Assembly: GCA_030844895.1 (NCBI GenBank)
Contig: JAUTDX010000159.1
Location: 62,001 to 126,000, forward strand
Source of the DNA: Ambrosia x helenae
Lineage: Eukaryota > Streptophyta > Magnoliopsida > Asterales > Asteraceae
DNA length: 64,000 nucleotides
Reading direction: 5' to 3'
Made by a program: the position numbers and the translations under genes
Shown: one piece after another, positions 1-10,755 of the stretch
Layout: the number at the start of each line of letters is the position of its first letter
How positions within the stretch are numbered: position 1 is the stretch's first letter
Notes under the pieces: model-generated
The model's input: the letters and a program-made list of their open reading frames with translations, nothing else
Told to the model about the DNA's origin: nothing
Databases searched by the model: none

Positions 1-472
1 CTCAAAACCTCTATCCCTTCAATCACAGGCCAACTGACGACCACCATCACCTATTTCTTACTACTGTCCGTCTATTGATTTCGGACCGTCCGTCCGTTAT
101 GCATCGAAGATGCTCTTACTACTTTTGCGTCCCATTCGTATTCGTCATGGTAACACGTGTGCGGCCCAAGAGTTACTATATATGGCCCCACCTTAATGCT
201 AAGGGAGTACGTTGTATCTATATCTCAAAGCATCCCAATAACAAATATTTGTGATTGTGTGCTTTGGGTACACGTGGCATAAAAAAATATTTTTTTTTCT
301 GTTGTGGAACTAGTTTTTGGTGCTCAATTTTAGTGCATTTTTTCACAAAAAATGGGTAAAAACGAAAAATGTGGTAGGAAATTGTAAGAGTACACGCTGT
401 GGGAGGTGTGAAGGGTCAAGGGGATGTGAACCCCTTCACCTCATCAACAACACCTCTTACGTGACGTGAAAG
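1..472. other. unassigned intergenic DNA
   Basis: No coding frame with protein-like composition, no RNA gene and no clear repeat end is visible. The stretch is moderately AT-rich. Confidence 0.5.
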
Positions 473-620
473 TTGGCGTGTGACAGGTTATGTGAAGATA
501 TAAAACCTACCGGTTCGGTTCGGAACCGAGTTAAACGGTTCTTGTGTAAACAGTTCTTGCGGAACCGGTAGTAGATTAAATCCTAAAACTAACAATTAAA
601 TCAAAGGCAACTTTAGTAAA
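473..620. repeat. AACCGGTTC-rich repeat fragment
   Basis: Several overlapping CGGTTC and GGAACCG words occur, as in the block at 1375-1555. The two blocks may be parts of one degenerate non-autonomous DNA transposon later split by the sequence between them. No left terminus was found, so this is a composition-based call. Confidence 0.3.
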
Positions 621-751
621 CTAAAGTGTGGTGTCCTACTCATATTACGGAGCTATAATACATGTTTAGAAGTGCACAATACCAACCTCATATATGAAAT
701 TAATAGATACTACATAATTATCGGCTCCATTCTCTGAACTTTGAATTGTAT

Positions 752-912
752 AGTCAAAGTCAGCAGTCAAACATAATCATTAGTCAAAGTCAGCAGTCAA
801 ACATAATCATTGTATAGTCAAAGTCAGCAGTCAAACATATTCATTAGTCAAAGTCAGCAGTCAAACATATTCATTGTACAGTCAAAGTCAGCAGTCAAAC
901 ATATTCATTGTA
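752..912. promoter_or_regulatory. tandem GTCAA (W-box core) array
   Basis: About five tandem units of roughly 30 bp, each with AGTCAAAGTCAGCAGTCAAA, give about ten GTCAA cores (TTGAC on the other strand, the WRKY-factor W-box core). A TATA-like ATATAAGAGA lies about 30-40 bp beyond the array. The layout resembles the U3 region of an LTR promoter. That WRKY proteins bind here is inference. Confidence 0.5.
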
Positions 913-939
913 ATCATTGTATAGGCCTTGTATTGTAAC

Positions 940-950
940 TATATAAGAGA
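940..950 (+). promoter_or_regulatory. TATA-like box after W-box array
   Basis: CTATATAAGAG followed by ACTGAAATGAGAATGAG is like the TATA/start region of copia-type LTRs. The downstream 84-codon frame (976-1230) has no recognisable protein character. Confidence 0.35.
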
Positions 951-1374
951 CTGAAATGAGAATGAGAAAGACAAGTTGACATTCATACCTTTCTATAGAA
1001 ATGATTGTAATTTTGACACTACGAATGATATGTGTCATGCATTCCTAATGTCACATGTTATACTACATAATTGTCCGATACACATTATAAGCCAACATGG
1101 GCACCTTATAAATGAATTTGTAAGCGTTGATTCTCAGTTTAAGCTATTTTCGTTCCCTTTATTGTACTCTATATGTTTTTATAGAAATTACATAATTCAA
1201 TTGGAACTCCTATCACAACAAGTTTGTTAGATATTATATAGTTAACATGACTCGAAAAGTATTCTTTATACAAATTAAACTTGGGAATTGAAAATGTGGA
1301 TAGTCAGTATACAAACTACTTGTAAAAACCCACTAAATTAATAGGGTTTTAAATATAATATTTAAAGTTTTAAC

Positions 1375-1555
1375 CTAACCCGGTTCTAGCGGTTCTTTAA
1401 ATAGAACCGCGGTTTTGAACCGAACCGGGAACCGTTTTCACCAAAAATTTAAGAACCGAAACCGAACCCTAAATATAATAATACGGTTCGGATCTAGCGG
1501 TTCTGCGTTGGTTCCTCGATTCTAGCGGTTCCGAACCGTGAATTGTCCAGCCCTA
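1375..1555. mobile_element. hAT-like terminal fragment
   Basis: AACCG/CGGTT words are dense, and the right end reads (reverse strand) TAGGGCTGGACAATTC, resembling the CAGGGCTGG-type ends of non-autonomous plant hAT elements. The matching other end and an 8-bp duplication were not found. Confidence 0.35.
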
Positions 1556-1731
1556 CTTACAAGTAAAGTGTCACACCCTCAAATTTCCACGTGCGGGGTT
1601 TTACCGCGAGGCGCGTGACACACCAGGATCCAAGTCAACGGTCACAATAAACAACACTATATGATACGTAAAAATGACATAAGCAAACCATTAAGTTTCA
1701 TAAATGATCCATTGCTGCGGAAGCGTAAAAC

Positions 1732-1737
1732 TTTATT
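1732..1737 (-). terminator. AATAAA polyadenylation signal in LTR
   Basis: The minus strand reads AATAAA within a segment also conserved in the LTR of element F near 60618. In the 3' LTR this is the likely RNA end-forming signal. It implies an unusually long R region, since the TATA box is about 2.1 kb upstream. Confidence 0.45.
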
Positions 1738-2821
1738 ACAACACGAAATCAAAAGTACGAAAGTCTGAAAATACTAGATGAGATGCACATGAATCCTAGA
1801 CGTCGTGAGACTCCGTGCGCCTATCGACAGCTGCTACCTTAGCGACCTGAGACAAACATGCTAAATAAGTCAGCAAACAATGCCGGTGAGTTCACAGGTT
1901 TTTAATGAATACCGACTCCAAATGTATACCAATTCCAAGTGAAAATCGACTCCAACGGAATACTAACTCCCAAATGAATACCCATGATCAATCCAGACCA
2001 CATGCATGCAAATCATATGAATACCTGTTACTACTGCGATTGGAAAACCATTACTGGACTCGAATACTGTGAATACTGAATACGTGCCCGAATGAATACT
2101 GAATACTTAATACTGCATACTGAATACTGAATACCTAAGAGACAATATGCACCCGTCCGACCTCCAGTTGACGAGTGGGGCGGGTCAAGCCCAAATAGCG
2201 CTATCCACATTTCCCCCGTTGTGCATCCCCGCACATTCATGGTTCTCCTCGGGACTTCCAAAGATCGCATAGTAATATAATGAATACTCTAAAACATAAT
2301 GAATACGTGAAAACATAATGAATACTCCAAAACCCAATGAATTCATGAATACCAAAACGTAGTTGACACACCTTTCATGAAAACTTAGTTGAAACGCCTT
2401 TTATGAAAACATAGTTGAAACACGTTTAAAGAACACAGCATGTTTTCTCCCCCGAAAATGTAAAACCAGTAAAAGAGTGGGGCCGTGAAACTCACCTTAG
2501 AGTGCGTCTTCTTGATAACTAGAGATCCAACCCGTGTACGATACTCCCGACTAATAACAACCTATTAATGAGTTTACATAAGTGTGATGACTACTAACCC
2601 GAAGGCTAACAAGTCCCCGATTGTCCAGATCTTGACTACGTGTGTTAAAAAGTGTGTTTAAACGTTAACCGGACATCCCAGACCGACCCGACATCCCGTT
2701 GGTGACCCATTACATCAATTAGTCATGCACATAAGTTTAACACATAAGTTTCAAGCATAAAACACTTAGTTTGCATCAAAAATCTCATTCCGGACATCAG
2801 ATGGTCGAATGTGGTTTTTCC

Positions 2822-3060
2822 ATTTCCACGTTCGCCCGTTTGAGCCACGTTCGCCGTTTTTCCCACATTTTGTTCCACGTTCGCCCGTTTGAGCCACGTT
2901 CGCCCGTTTTTCCCACGTTCGCCCGTTTTTCCCACGTTCGCCCGTTTTTCCCACGTTCGCCCGTTTTTCCACGTTCGCCCGTTTTTCCACGTTCGCCCAA
3001 ATTTTATTCCACGTTCGCCCATTCGAACCAATTTTATTCCACGTTCGCCCGTTTTCATCA
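2822..3060. repeat. 19-bp tandem repeats inside LTR
   Basis: Units of CCCACGTTCGCCCGTTTTT and close variants occur about ten times. The equivalent block in the other LTR (8070-8285) has one unit fewer. Long repetitive open frames across this block are by-products of the repeat. Confidence 0.8.
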
Positions 3061-3839
3061 GCATTTTATAAAACGCACCAAAATGCATCTAAACGGTCCG
3101 AAAACATCACGAAACATTACCAATCACAGCAGTCAACTATCATTAACATATTCCTACATAACCCTACCAATTTTATCCCGAAATCCGTCCGTTTTACAAG
3201 TTACCCGAAATAGCAAATTATGGAGATGTCACATCAAACGCATGCAATCTTTACCAAATTAGGAAACTTTATGAAATCAATCAATAATCAACTTAATATA
3301 CTCAGATTATCATGAACAATAAACCCCCCAATCATATCCTTATCACTATCATCATGAACAAGCCCTAGATTTAACCCAAAATCCCCAAAATGAACATAAC
3401 ATCATCAATAATCAATTGTAACCTATCTCAATCATAAATCATCATCAATAACACACCTAGATCATTGTCATAACATCTATACAGCAATCAATCATCAAAC
3501 AATGCATAACATCACATAAAACACTATTAACACATGTTATTTTGCATGAAAACTCATTGTTTATGAATAGGTTTTGTTTAGAAAGATATTAGGAAGGTTT
3601 TTATTCATGAAAACATGTTTGAATCAGATCTGGACTCTTGGGGTTTAATGAAAACGAATTGAAATGCTTTAAAATTGATTTAGAATGAAGAACACACCTT
3701 AGATCTTTGTGTAGAAGATGTTTGTAGGTTAGATTATAGAAAACAAGGGCAAAAACTCCTTCCCCCAATGTTTAAAGTTGCTAGAGAGTGTTTTGAGGCG
3801 TTTAGGGTTTGTGAAATGGTGAAAAATGACAAAGTGTGG

Positions 3840-3847
3840 TATTTATA
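3840..3847 (-). promoter_or_regulatory. TATA box in LTR (3' copy)
   Basis: TATAAATA on the minus strand. The same motif in the same context occurs at 9068-9075 and in the LTR of element F at 62703-62710, which argues for function. Confidence 0.55.
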
Positions 3848-4427
3848 CTATGTCCACATTCGCCCCTTTTACCTGGGCGAATGTACCCTCCTTCGACCCT
3901 TTCACAGGGTCGAACGTGCCCTGACTTGGTCGAATGAAATTCTTTAAATTCCATATCCCAGGTTCGCCCCTTTTACAAGGGTCGAACAAGGAGTATTGTC
4001 CAGGTTCGCCCATTCGATTGGTCGAACCAGGACTCAAGTTTTTCTAGTTTTCCAATTTGTCGTGTTTAACGCATTTTAACGCACCCTAACATACGAGCAT
4101 GCAACCTTAGTCTATGTTTAACATATTTAAGCATGGATGATTATCTATACATCATTTAAACACATCTAAGCATATAATCCACCATACAACAATTAGTCTA
4201 CACATACACTTAATTAGTTTATGTAATTCACCAACAACGGGACTCGTATCGTGTGTGTGTGTGTGTGTGACTAACCCAATGATCTCCCGAATCATTGGAC
4301 CCTGGACTGGACAATACGGACTGTGTTCCGACTCTACTGACCCCATCAAGTATGTTTAATAAACGTTTTTCGCTAAGGTAGACTTATGTGTTTATAAAAT
4401 GTTGACCCAAACATGCCGGGTGTCACA

Positions 4428-4560
4428 TCATCCCCCTGTTGAAAGAATTTTCGTCCCGAAAATTTCCCGAAGTCAAAGAGAACGAAGCGATAAAAAGAAA
4501 AATTTTCCCGGTCGTCACATCATCCCCCTGTTGAAAGGAATCTCGCCCCGAGATTCACTC
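4428..4560 (-). promoter_or_regulatory. polypurine tract and twin hairpin module
   Basis: Next to the 3' LTR the minus strand has CAACAGGGGGATGA, a plausible polypurine tract for plus-strand priming. A perfect 8-bp stem hairpin (4446-4464) follows. About 90 bp further a second copy of the TCACATCATCCCCC block carries a different perfect 8-bp stem (4538-4556). Both are conserved in element F. Confidence 0.65.
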
Positions 4561-4914
4561 TTTGACAGTAATGAGTGTCGACCTAACCCAAGTAACGTTT
4601 CCCAGAACACAAACGAAATGATAACCACGAACGAAAGATGATATCAACGAATACTCTATGCCGGGGAACCACCCTCCCCAAAGTGAATACAAAACAATGA
4701 ATCCTCCTGATCGAAGGCCTACTAGAGACTACTGTGATCGGTATAAATGACACACCGGTACCGTCCAAGTAGCATCTCCAGAGGACCCACATCAGACCCA
4801 TGAATGCAAAACGATGACCAAATACCAAACTGAATGCACACAATGAATACGAATCGCCAAACAATGTGAATGAGAATGAATACAAGTATAACGAGAATCA
4901 AGAAAAGAATACTC
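4561..4914 (-). other. element A residual interior without pol
   Basis: This is where protease, RT, RNase H and integrase genes would start. No frame resembles them. The gag frame runs on into non-conserved residues to a stop at 4792. Confidence 0.6.
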
Positions 4915-6147
4915 ACCAGTAACAGTGTCAGGATCCTCCTGGTTCTCCCTAGCGCCAATGACGTAGACATGACCACGAGTAGTTCGACCGCCACCTTCAT
5001 TCCCAGCACCACCTGCAGTCCCTTGCTTCAGCTTAGGACAATCCCGCTTGAAGTGTCCAGTTTCTCCACAGTGATAACATCCCTGCCTCCCCTGAGGAGC
5101 AGTGACAGTAGTAGTAGCAGTAGTGACCTGTGCCGGTTGTAGCTGAAGAGTGGTCCTACAGTCCTTAGCATGATGACCAAAACGCTGGCACCGACGACAG
5201 CGAAACTTCTCACAATCACCCGTATGATGAAATCCACACTCACCACACTTCGGGAGTTTCCCAGTATAACCCCCAGTCCTCTGCTCAGATGACGCTCCCA
5301 CAACGTCCTGCCTCTTAACCTGCTGTTGAGACGACCCAATGTTCTTTCCAGCACTCTTCCATTTCCTCTTGTTGTCCGCAGGGGCTTTCACAGCAGCACC
5401 CCTCGGAGGTAGAACGCCCTCAGCAACCTTCATGTTGGTCAGCTTGTGAGCTGCCCGAACAGTGGCCAACATGGTAGTGTGATCAGCAGCGGCAACAAGT
5501 CCAGCAATCTCCGGCACTAACCCAGCAACGTAGTGCTCAATCCTCCGGTACTCCGGTGTAGCCAAGCCGGGGCACATTACAGCCAACTCGTTGTGCCTAG
5601 CAGTAAACTCCTCGATCTCCGACCCAACCATCTTCAGATTCCAAAACTCATGCTCCAACTTCATGATCTCGTCCCTCGGGCAATACTCCGCTCGCAACAT
5701 CTGAACGAACTCGGACCACGGCATAGCATTGGCCTCACCCAGGCCAAGATTCGCAGTGGTGGAGTTCCACCAGGTCAAAGCGTGTCCCTCTAGAGTAGCA
5801 GAAGCATACTTGACGCGATCAGCGTCAGGGCAGTTACACATAGCAAACACCGACTCGATCTTCTCTAACCACCGGAGCAGACCCACTGCCCCTTCAGTCC
5901 CATTGAAGAAATGGGGCTTACAGTCCATGAACTTCTTGTACGTGCACCCAGACTGCACCTGATTAGTGTTTCCCAGGGTCTGCTGAGCAGCCTGGAAAGC
6001 AGCCAACGCAACATTCAACTGCTGCTGCAACATGTTCTCCAACTCCGCCTGAGTCATGGTGATGTTCCCACCACCTCGTCCACCGCCATTGCGACCCCCG
6101 CCGCCACCATGGCGTCCACCAGCACGTCCACCAGCGCGACCAGACAT
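4792..6147 (-). CDS. gag: retrotransposon Gag polyprotein (element A)
   Basis: Gag packages element RNA into virus-like particles in the cytoplasm. The start chosen at 6147 gives 451 residues; 12 more in-frame residues upstream look non-coding. After a glycine/arginine-rich N-terminus (about 1-30), a retrotransposon-gag fold spans roughly residues 58-228 with WLEKIESVF, LEGHALTWW and the conserved region around EFWNLKMVGSEIEEF. Two CX2CX4HX4C zinc knuckles lie at about 317-330 (CRRCQRFGHHAKDC) and 357-370 (CYHCGETGHFKRDC). An extra CGECGFHHTGDC lies just before the first. After ENQEDPDTVTG, where protease normally begins, the sequence becomes unrelated. A GTGAGT at 4916 could be a splice donor there. 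The frame is intact; function is inferred from family. Confidence 0.85.
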   Translation of the reverse strand: MSGRAGGRAGGRHGGGGGRNGGGRGGGNITMTQAELENMLQQQLNVALAAFQAAQQTLGNTNQVQSGCTYKKFMDCKPHFFNGTEGAVGLLRWLEKIESVFAMCNCPDADRVKYASATLEGHALTWWNSTTANLGLGEANAMPWSEFVQMLRAEYCPRDEIMKLEHEFWNLKMVGSEIEEFTARHNELAVMCPGLATPEYRRIEHYVAGLVPEIAGLVAAADHTTMLATVRAAHKLTNMKVAEGVLPPRGAAVKAPADNKRKWKSAGKNIGSSQQQVKRQDVVGASSEQRTGGYTGKLPKCGECGFHHTGDCEKFRCRRCQRFGHHAKDCRTTLQLQPAQVTTATTTVTAPQGRQGCYHCGETGHFKRDCPKLKQGTAGGAGNEGGGRTTRGHVYVIGARENQEDPDTVTGEYSFLDSRYTCIHSHSHCLAIRIHCVHSVWYLVIVLHSWV

Positions 6148-6797
6148 GTTCTGCCAAACATGAGACAAGATACTTAAAACCACTAACAGATCAAGCTACA
6201 AGTGACCAACGAATTCAGAACGTGGTTCCAGCATGACCATTAGTCCGAACACGAAGTCCACCAAGATTTTCATGCATTTCGATTTATGATTTCGTGTGCA
6301 CCCGAAATAACAAATCGCTCTACATGGTCCTCTAGGCGTGCTCCTAGCTAGAACTTCAAATCACCCGATACCCACATTCCTAAAAGAAACTGTTATCGCA
6401 CGAAGATCCCAAAGTGAACAGTCACTCAGGAGTGTACTATGACAAGTACTAGTGCATGATAGTGTGTGTGCAGGCAAGTATGTACATTAGAGCATAGAGG
6501 GGAGATATCCAAAACCCGAAAAGATCTCAAGAATGTGCCGAAGCCACCCCAATGTACACTACTGCCAAGTATAAGCGATAAGCCCCTTCATCTTCAAACC
6601 CGAAGAAGAAGATAGAACCCAGGTAGGAATAACAAAAGATGGATAATGTGATACCGTGTGATGAGGACACTGACACCCCGACAAGGTTAGTATGTTTACC
6701 AAATGACACGACCCGTAACTATGTGTGACCGTCTAACGTGTGTGATACTCGGCTATAGACTAGACTCTACATGCAGTCCTAGTTCACTATAACCATT
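6148..6797 (-). other. element A 5' leader
   Basis: Untranslated leader between primer site and gag. It should carry packaging signals, but none can be named from sequence alone. Confidence 0.5.
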
Positions 6798-6810
6798 GGC
6801 TCTGATACCA
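6798..6810 (-). other. primer binding site, tRNA-iMet
   Basis: The minus strand reads TGGTATCAGAGCC, complementary to the 3' end of plant initiator-methionine tRNA, three bases from the LTR end at 6814. It fixes the orientation of element A. Confidence 0.9.
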
Positions 6811-6813
6811 ATC

Positions 6814-9656
6814 TGTCACACCCTCAAATTTCCACGTGCGGGGTTTTACCGCGAGGCGCGTGACACACCAGGATCCAAGTCAACGGTCACAATAAACAAC
6901 ACTATATGATACGTAAAAATGACATAAGCAAACCATTAAGTTTCATAAATGATCCATTGCTGCAGAAGCGTAAAACTTTATTACAACACGAAATCAAAAG
7001 TACGAAAGTCTGAAAATACTAGATGAGATGCACATGAATCCTAGACGCCGTGAGACTCCATGCGCCTATCGACAGCTGCTACCTTAGCGACCTGAGACAA
7101 ACATGCTAAATACGTCAGCAAACAATGCCGGTGAGTTCACAGGTTTTTAATGAATACCGACTCCAAATGTATACCAATTCCAAGTGAAAATCGACTCCAA
7201 CGGAATACTAACTCCCAAATGAATACCCATGATCAATCCAGACCACATGCATGCAAATCATATGAATACCTGTTACTACTGCGATTGGAAAACCATTACT
7301 GGACTCGAATACTGTGAATACTGAATACGTGCCCGAATGAATACTGAATACTTAATACTGCATACTGAATACTGAATACCTAAGAGACAATATGCACCCG
7401 TCCGACCTCCAGTCGACGAGTGGGGCGGGTCAAGCCCAAATAGCGCTATCCACATTTCCCCCGTTGTGCATCCCCGCACATTCATGGTTCTCCCCGGGAC
7501 TTCCAAAGATCGCATAGTAATATAATGAATACTCTAAAACATAATGAATACGTGAAAACATAATGAATACTCCAAAACCCAATGAATTCATGAATACCAA
7601 AACGTAGTTGACACACCTTTCATGAAAACTTAGTTGAAACGCCTTTTATGAAAACATAGTTGAAACACGTTTAAAGAACACAGCATGTTTTCTCCCCCGA
7701 AAATGTAAAACCAGTAAAAGAGTGTGGCCGTGAAACTCACCTTAGAGTGCGTCTTCTTGATAACTAGAGATCCAACCCGTGTACGATACTCCCGACTAAT
7801 AACAACCTATTAATGAGTTTACATAAGTGTGATGACTACTAACCCGAAGGCTAACAAGTCCCCGATTGTCCAGATCTTGACTACGTGTGTTAAAAAGTGT
7901 GTTTAAACGTTAACCGGACATCCCAGACCGACCCGACATCCCGTTGGTGACCCATTACATCAATTAGTCATGCACATAAGTTTAACACATAAGTTTCAAG
8001 CATAAAACACTTAGTTTGCATCAAAAATCTCATTCCGGACATCAGATGGTCGAATGTGGTTTTTCCCATTTCCACGTTCGCTCGTTTGAGCCACGTTCGC
8101 CCGTTTTTCCCACATTTTGTTCCACGTTCGCCCGTTTGAGCCACGTTCGCCCGTTTTTCCCACGTTCGCCCGTTTTTCCCACGTTCGCCCGTTTTTCCAC
8201 GTTCGCCCGTTTTTCCACGTTCGCCCAAATTTTATTCCACGTTCGCCCATTCGAACCAATTTTATTCCACGTTCGCCCGTTTTCATCAGCATTTTATAAA
8301 ACGCACCAAAATGCATCTAAACGGTCCGAAAACATCACGAAACATTACCAATCACAGCAGTCAACTATCATTAACATATTCCTACATAACCCTACCAATT
8401 TTATCCCGAAATCCGTCCGTTTTACAAGTTACCCGAAATAGCAAATTATGGAGATGTCACATCAAACGCATGCAATCTTTACCCAATTAGGAAACTTTAT
8501 GAAATCAATCAATAATCAACTTAATATACTCAGATTATCATGAACAATAAACCCCCCAATCATATCCTTATCACTATCATCATGAACAAGCCCTAGATTT
8601 AACCCAAAATCCCCAAAATGAACATAACATCATCAATAATCAATTGTAACCTATCTCAATCATAAATCATCATCAATAACACACCTAGATCATTGTCATA
8701 ACATCTATACAGCAATCAATCATCAAACAATGCATAACATCACATAAAACACCATTAACACATGTTATTTTGCACGAAAACTCATTGTTTATGAATAGGT
8801 TTTGTTTAGAAAGATATTAGGAAGGTTTTTATTCATGAAAACATGTTTGAATCAAATCTGGACTCTTGGGGTTTAATGAAAACGAATTGAAATGCTTTAA
8901 AATTGATTTAGAATGAAGAACACACCTTAGATCTTTGTGTAGAAGATGTTTGTAGGTTAGATTATAGAAAACAAGGGCAAAAACTCCTTCCCCCAATGTT
9001 TAAAGTTGCTAGAGAGTGTTTTGAGGCGTTTAGGGTTTGTGAAATGGTGAAAAATGACAAAGTGTGGTATTTATACTATGTCCACATTCGCCCCTTTTAC
9101 CTGGGCGAATGTACCCTCCTTCGACCCTTTCACAGGGTCGAACGTGCCCTGACTTGGTCGAATGAAATTCTTTAAATTCCATATCCCAGGTTCGCCCCTT
9201 TTACAAGGGTCGAACAAGGAGTATTGTCCAGGTTCGCCCATTCGATTGGTCGAACCAGGACTCAAGTTTTTCTAGTTTTCCAATTTGTCGTGTTTAACGC
9301 ATTTTAACGCACCCTAACATACGAGCATGCAACCTTAGTCTATGTTTAACATATTTAAGCATGGATGATTATCTATACATCATTTAAACACATCTAAGCA
9401 TATAATCCACCATACAACAATTAGTCTACACATACACTTAATTAGTTTATGTAATTCACCAACAACGGGACTCGTATCGTGTGTGTGTGTGTGTGTGACT
9501 AACCCAATGATCTCCCGAATCATTGGACCCTGGACTGGACAATACGGACTGTGTTCCGACTCTACTGACCCCGTCAAGTATGTTTAATAAACGTTTTTTC
9601 GCTAAGGTAGACTTATGTGTTTATAAAATGTTGACCCAAACATGCCGGGTGTCACA
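6814..9656 (-). repeat. element A 5' LTR
   Basis: A 2843-bp near-identical partner of 1569-4427. It holds the TATA box (9068-9075) that would drive element transcription, placing the RNA start near 9040 and giving a long transcribed LTR portion of about 2.2 kb. Bases 8070-8285 are the 19-bp tandem repeat block. Confidence 0.9.
9068..9075 (-). promoter_or_regulatory. TATA box of element A promoter
   Basis: TATAAATA on the minus strand in the 5' LTR, identical in context to the 3' LTR and to element F. Confidence 0.55.
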
Positions 9657-9739
9657 TCATCCCCCTGTTGAAAGAATTTTCGTCCCGAAAATTTCCCGAA
9701 GTCAAAGAGAACGAAGCGATAAAAAGAAAAATTTTCCCG
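9657..9739 (-). mobile_element. 83-bp internal remnant of a second A-family copy
   Basis: Sequence after the 5' LTR matches 4428-4510, the polypurine-tract side of the A interior, with the first hairpin included. So the LTR at 6814-9656 was also the 3' LTR of a neighbouring copy. The match stops abruptly at the truncated LTR of element B. Confidence 0.8.
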
Positions 9740-10754
9740 AATACCTTATCAACGCCGAGCTAAAACATACACAGTCTAGCGTCCAACCGCCCGTTTAACG
9801 TCAGCGGAACGTCTAGCGTTCATCCGCCCGTTTTACGTCAGCGCAACGTCTAGCGTCCGTCCGCCCGTTTAACGTCAGCGATATACCTGGCGTCCAACGG
9901 ACGCCAGACGCAGACTCACCCACCCGTTTTACGACGGCGATATACCTGGCGTCCAACTGACGCCAGGGTCCAGCACGTTTCAAAGCTTCTCAAGCAAGTT
10001 AGTTGAAGCTTCGTTAGCACGACTAGAAGATGCCTTTTGGGGCAACCTCGGGGTACACACCCCTGCCCTAGGCAACTGTTCTTGACGGAACAGGCTGCCC
10101 GCCAGAGTTTTCGACCAATCAAAGACTGCTCCCAGTCTGATATGCAGAAAGAATGACGACGTGGCAGCCCCTCAGCCAAGATATCTCTCTGACACCAGAC
10201 TTTCTCAACTTGTCTCGAGTTTCAAGAAAGAGGATGATTACCCACCGCCCTCGGTCTACCAGTAGGCGGACGCCACGTGTCCGCTGCCCACTCAGCGGAC
10301 GCCACGCATACTATCGTCAGGACGGTAACATTCCCCCCCCCCCTTTACCTTCTCCTTTTACCAAACCCACTTGCACCATTGGGCTTAGGGACTTGGGCCG
10401 GAAACTTAGAGACACCTCTACCTGGGCCGGGCCCCATCAAGGGTAGAGGATGGGCTGAGAAAGTGTGATGTCGAGGTACTACATGAGGAGGAGGTCCTTC
10501 TCCTTTTGTTGGCATCCGATATTCACCGATACTTTCACTCAAAAAGACTACGAACTCACTCGTGCCTTTTTCAACCCCTTGTTTATTATACTAAGGTTTA
10601 GAGGCTCGACTCATCTGATCGGTAGTTTGTTAAACTCTTTGGTCTTGTCCTTAGACCCACACGTTTTTTTTATAAACACACCTCTTTATAAAATACAGTA
10701 GAATCACTACCATGATTATCGTCTATACGGTAATCTAGGATTCGTGTTTCTTCA
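9740..10754 (+). repeat. element B 5' LTR, truncated by 28 bp
   Basis: Matches 30235-31242 but lacks its first 28 bp. Contains three 37-bp repeats starting at 9774, 9811 and 9848 (GTCTAGCG...), a TATA-like TATAAAAT at 10687 and an end in TTCTTCA. Confidence 0.8.
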
Positions 10755-10755
10755 T

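Larger units (their letters stand above)
1569..4427 (-). repeat. element A 3' LTR
   Basis: This 2859-bp repeat begins TGTCACACCCTC and ends GCCGGGTGTCACA on the plus strand (TG...CA when read on the minus strand). It holds a 19-bp tandem repeat block, a TATA box and a conserved AATAAA, and is nearly identical to 6814-9656. Confidence 0.9.
1569..9656 (-). mobile_element. element A: gag-only chromovirus-like LTR retrotransposon
   Basis: Two long direct repeats (1569-4427 and 6814-9656) flank a 2.4-kb interior. The orientation is minus, shown by a tRNA-iMet primer site beside the right LTR and a polypurine-like tract beside the left one. The interior encodes gag but no protease, RT, RNase H or integrase, so the element must borrow enzymes. 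The two LTRs differ by only scattered substitutions and one tandem-repeat unit, suggesting recent insertion. The left flank is TAAAG; no matching duplication exists on the right because the right LTR continues into more internal sequence of the same family (9657-9739). Confidence 0.85.

Noticed and set aside
2723..3262. Overlapping long open frames with repeated peptides on both strands
   Set aside because: They arise from the 19-bp tandem repeat inside the LTR, whose length shifts frames, and recur in the other LTR copy. No codon bias or domain.
4152..4349. Short frame with Thr-His runs near 4250
   Set aside because: Comes from a GT microsatellite in the LTR, repeated identically at 9478.
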